Shown: one piece after another, positions 31,425-32,872 of the stretch | Layout of the letters: each line of letters opens with the position of its first letter | Position numbering within the stretch: position 1 is the first letter of the stretch | Assembly: GCA_037443205.1 (NCBI GenBank) | Contig: JBBIOU010000032.1 | Coordinates: forward strand, 1-32,872 | Length of the DNA: 32,872 nucleotides | Direction: 5' to 3' | Origin: JBBIOU01 sp037443205 | GTDB lineage: Bacteria > Bacteroidota > Bacteroidia > Flavobacteriales_D > UBA2798 | The notes under the pieces: model-generated | The model's input: only the letters and a program-made list of their open reading frames with translations | Database searches by the model: none | What the model was told of the DNA's origin: nothing | Made by a program: the position numbers and the translations under genes

Positions 31425-32486
31425 TTACCACCAACTAGAGAATATTGCCCAACCGACAGACACCAACAAACCAATTGGGCTCGCTTTAACCGCTATCATG
31501 ATTGCGTCACCAACGGCTTTTACTGTTGATTTCAATCCTCCAATAATGTCGCCTTTAGCAAATTTATTCGCTGCATGTATTCTATTATTTACTGCAGAAA
31601 CAATACCCAAAGCATTACCTGCGTATTTGGCATATCTAGCGACCGTTTTAAAGCCCTTCGCAACTGGTTCCCAAGCCTTTTTGTTTGGAACATCTGTCGA
31701 ACGATATCTTGGCGGAGTAGCCATATCTTCTGCTGAGGTCTCTACCGTTTTGGCAATAACACCCCAAACAGTTGTTGTAGTTGACACAATGTCAGCCACT
31801 TTTTTTGTTGTTTTTTCTGTGCTTGCCTTTTCAGCCTTATTTGCAACTTGTCGTTCATACGTTTTAGACAGGGCTGGCCCTTGTGTTGTGTTATTATTTG
31901 CAATTGTGTTTGAAGAAGTAGTTTCATTTGTCGTGACGTTCGACTTAGGTAAATTATCTATCCATCCTTCTTGATAAGACGGCATGGAAGACTCACTTCC
32001 GTTATAAGATGTAGTTATTGCCCATTTCTCCATCTTTGAATCAAAAACAGCCGTCAATTTAAAATTTGGTAATTCTGATGCCGGGTTAATTAACTCAATT
32101 ACTTGTCCTTGTTCTGCGGTCTTTGGTAAATATTCAGCTGTATATTCCCTTTTATCCTTTGAAATATCAATTGTCACTTTTTCCGGCCCACCTTCATTTG
32201 TAGGAGCCAATCCATAAGGGTCTCTGAAGAAGACAGGATTACTAGCAAAACCTTCATAAGGAGAATTGGCAGGGAAATAAGAAGCCAATAAATCAATTGT
32301 CATCCACCTACCCAACCTCGGGTCGTACTGTCTAAACTCTGTGGTATAGGAGTTTCCTTCACTTTTCACTTCATCATCCTTCTCCTGCCCATTAAACCCA
32401 TACCTATACTTTTCACCCGTAAAATTGCGGTTTTGTAGGTGGACGCCAAATGGGGAGTAATTTGTTATATGTATTTTGCTAGTCAT
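31425..32486 (-). CDS. orphan Rhs core with linker and hydrophobic toxin-like tip
   Basis: 353 aa. Rhs core at 1-95 (YRYGFNGQEKDDEV, RLGRWMTID, then NPVFFRDPYGL); a variable region at about 96-187; the linker shared with the gene at 29770 (about 188-275); and a C-terminal tip of about 75 residues with a Gly/Ala-rich hydrophobic end (IGLLVSVGWAIFSSWW). Like the first Rhs gene in the window it starts at MTSKIHI, just before the core, with no upstream Rhs shell or signal peptide. The two start regions share the 5' leader as well. The membrane protein at 30997 follows after 17 nt. Either an independently expressed tip or a donor cassette for a full-length Rhs gene elsewhere. Confidence 0.84.
   Translation of the reverse strand: MTSKIHITNYSPFGVHLQNRNFTGEKYRYGFNGQEKDDEVKSEGNSYTTEFRQYDPRLGRWMTIDLLASYFPANSPYEGFASNPVFFRDPYGLAPTNEGGPEKVTIDISKDKREYTAEYLPKTAEQGQVIELINPASELPNFKLTAVFDSKMEKWAITTSYNGSESSMPSYQEGWIDNLPKSNVTTNETTSSNTIANNNTTQGPALSKTYERQVANKAEKASTEKTTKKVADIVSTTTTVWGVIAKTVETSAEDMATPPRYRSTDVPNKKAWEPVAKGFKTVARYAKYAGNALGIVSAVNNRIHAANKFAKGDIIGGLKSTVKAVGDAIMIAVKASPIGLLVSVGWAIFSSWW
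31665..31919 (-). repeat. duplicated linker, copy 2
   Basis: Partner of 30010-30264, offset exactly 1655 bp throughout. It encodes the segment from TTSSNTIANNN to PNKKAWEP. The two copies are in the same orientation, so recombination between them would delete the immunity gene at 30997 and fuse the Rhs core to the other tip. Confidence 0.92.
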
Positions 32487-32551
32487 TAAACTGCTTAGCC
32501 AAATTTAAGGAAAATTTTTTAACCACAGAGGGCACAGAGTAACAAAGAGGT
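32487..32551 (-). repeat. conserved 5' leader of Rhs cassette, copy 2
   Basis: Counterpart of 2263-2328, with one base fewer in an A run. It ends in the CCACAGAGGG-type repeat, after which the two loci diverge: copy 1 continues into repeat family 1, and this one into repeat family 2. Confidence 0.85.
32500..32507 (-). promoter_or_regulatory. candidate -7 box for Rhs cassette 2
   Basis: The minus strand reads TAAATTTG, 13 nt before the ATG at 32486, identical in sequence and spacing to the box before the first Rhs gene. No strong -33 element. Confidence 0.5.
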
Positions 32552-32554
32552 TTT

Positions 32555-32681
32555 TAAAGCGCGTAAGCCTGACGCAAATGCGGGCGTGCGCATGGCGTGA
32601 ATAAAAACTTTAGCAAATGCAGATGTAATGCATTTGCGTTAAGAAGTTTTTAGAGTGCGCTGAAGCTTATTTGCGTCTTGA
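32555..32681 (+). repeat. intergenic repeat family 2, copy 2
   Basis: Matches 11089-11214; the identical 50-bp core is at 32606-32655 and includes the inverted pair GCAAATGC and GCATTTGC. It lies between the Rhs leader and the hairpin repeat. Confidence 0.8.
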
Positions 32682-32692
32682 ACTTTTCTTTG

Positions 32693-32727
32693 TTACTTTC
32701 TTTTGTTTCTAAGACAAAAGAAAGTAA
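32693..32727. repeat. perfect 13-bp hairpin
   Basis: TTACTTTCTTTTG (32693-32705) and CAAAAGAAAGTAA (32715-32727) form a perfect stem with a 9-nt loop. It is similar in sequence to the hairpin inside the adjacent direct repeat (arms 32764-32775 and 32782-32793), so there are two related hairpins in tandem. Neither is followed by a T-tract on either strand in a clear way. Confidence 0.75.
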
Positions 32728-32872
32728 AATAAAAACAATCAATGTACTGTAATAACGTATCTATTACTTTTCTTTCTTGACAAAGAAAAGTAACAAAAGA
32801 AGTCAAGGCTGATTTTCATTCCATATAATTTACTCGCAGCATTGCGACCCAAAGAGTGATTTCCTTGCTGCA
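32727..32872. repeat. long direct repeat, right copy
   Basis: Counterpart of 1-146 with one mismatch (32826). It is truncated by the window end. It lies upstream of the second Rhs gene. Confidence 0.9.

Noticed and set aside
31498..31974. Plus-strand open frame of 158 aa opposite the second toxin, matching a 141-aa frame at 29924-30349
   Set aside because: The similarity is explained entirely by the shared linker DNA on the other strand, where two independent gene arrangements (toxin plus immunity) support coding.
32693..32793. Tandem related hairpins as a possible CRISPR array
   Set aside because: Only two non-identical stems with no regular repeat-spacer pattern and no cas genes.
1..32872. 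The whole window as an integrated mobile element bounded by direct repeats
   Set aside because: It contains ribosomal proteins, fmt, ftsY, nusB, efp and cell-wall genes, and has no integrase, transposase or tRNA site; the terminal repeats are more simply dispersed copies.

Overview
The window looks like a low-GC Bacteroidota chromosome, read from gene content and signals rather than from any search. It carries the MoxR/Bat aerotolerance operon (moxR-DUF58-BatD-like-batABCDE), a PorW/SprE-type lipoprotein of type IX secretion and gliding, a NusB with the long N-terminal extension, and a DUF4295 gene next to rpmG. Several genes have the Bacteroidota -7 promoter element TAnnTTTG a short way upstream, and many exported proteins have short signal peptides ending in xAQ. 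I cannot place it below phylum. I see no rRNA, tRNA, transposase, integrase or CRISPR array.

Layout. 1-2331: a repeat followed by a minus-strand orphan Rhs cassette. It holds an Rhs core fused to a predicted HExxHxxGxxD metallopeptidase, and a stop/start-overlapping MORN-like exported protein that is the obvious immunity candidate. 2618-10952: the eight-gene plus-strand moxR/bat operon, with overlapping or near-abutting genes after DUF58. 11340-13632: minus-strand fmt and a MATE transporter. 13998-18201: efp, a short-chain dehydrogenase, a membrane transglutaminase-like protein, a SixA-like phosphatase, ftsY and DUF4295. 18217-20192: rpmG, an exported M24 aminopeptidase and rpmB. 20409-23300: leucine dehydrogenase, nusB, a DUF1573 lipoprotein and yajC. 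23414-28767: porW/sprE and a class A penicillin-binding protein. 28768-29330: no gene recognised. 29331-32486: two related minus-strand toxin/immunity modules. 32487-32872: repeats.

The core (2.6-28.8 kb) is ordinary housekeeping and envelope biology. The interesting part is the pair of Rhs regions at the two ends. Both Rhs genes start at the same point, just before the Rhs core, with no upstream beta-cocoon. They share the same 66-bp leader with a TAAATTTG box 13 nt before the ATG. The right-hand region has two toxins, one with an Rhs N-terminus and one with an unrelated N-terminus. They share a 255-bp linker with a single mismatch, followed by clearly diverged hydrophobic C-terminal tips. 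Each is followed 17-18 nt later by a gene for a related small multi-TM protein. One of these membrane genes is frameshifted at a (TA)4 tract. The first 146 bases of the window recur at its last 146 bases with one difference, and two further intergenic repeat families lie between housekeeping genes. I read this as a polymorphic-toxin tip reservoir that diversifies by recombination in conserved linkers and leaders; the toxic and immunity functions are inferred.
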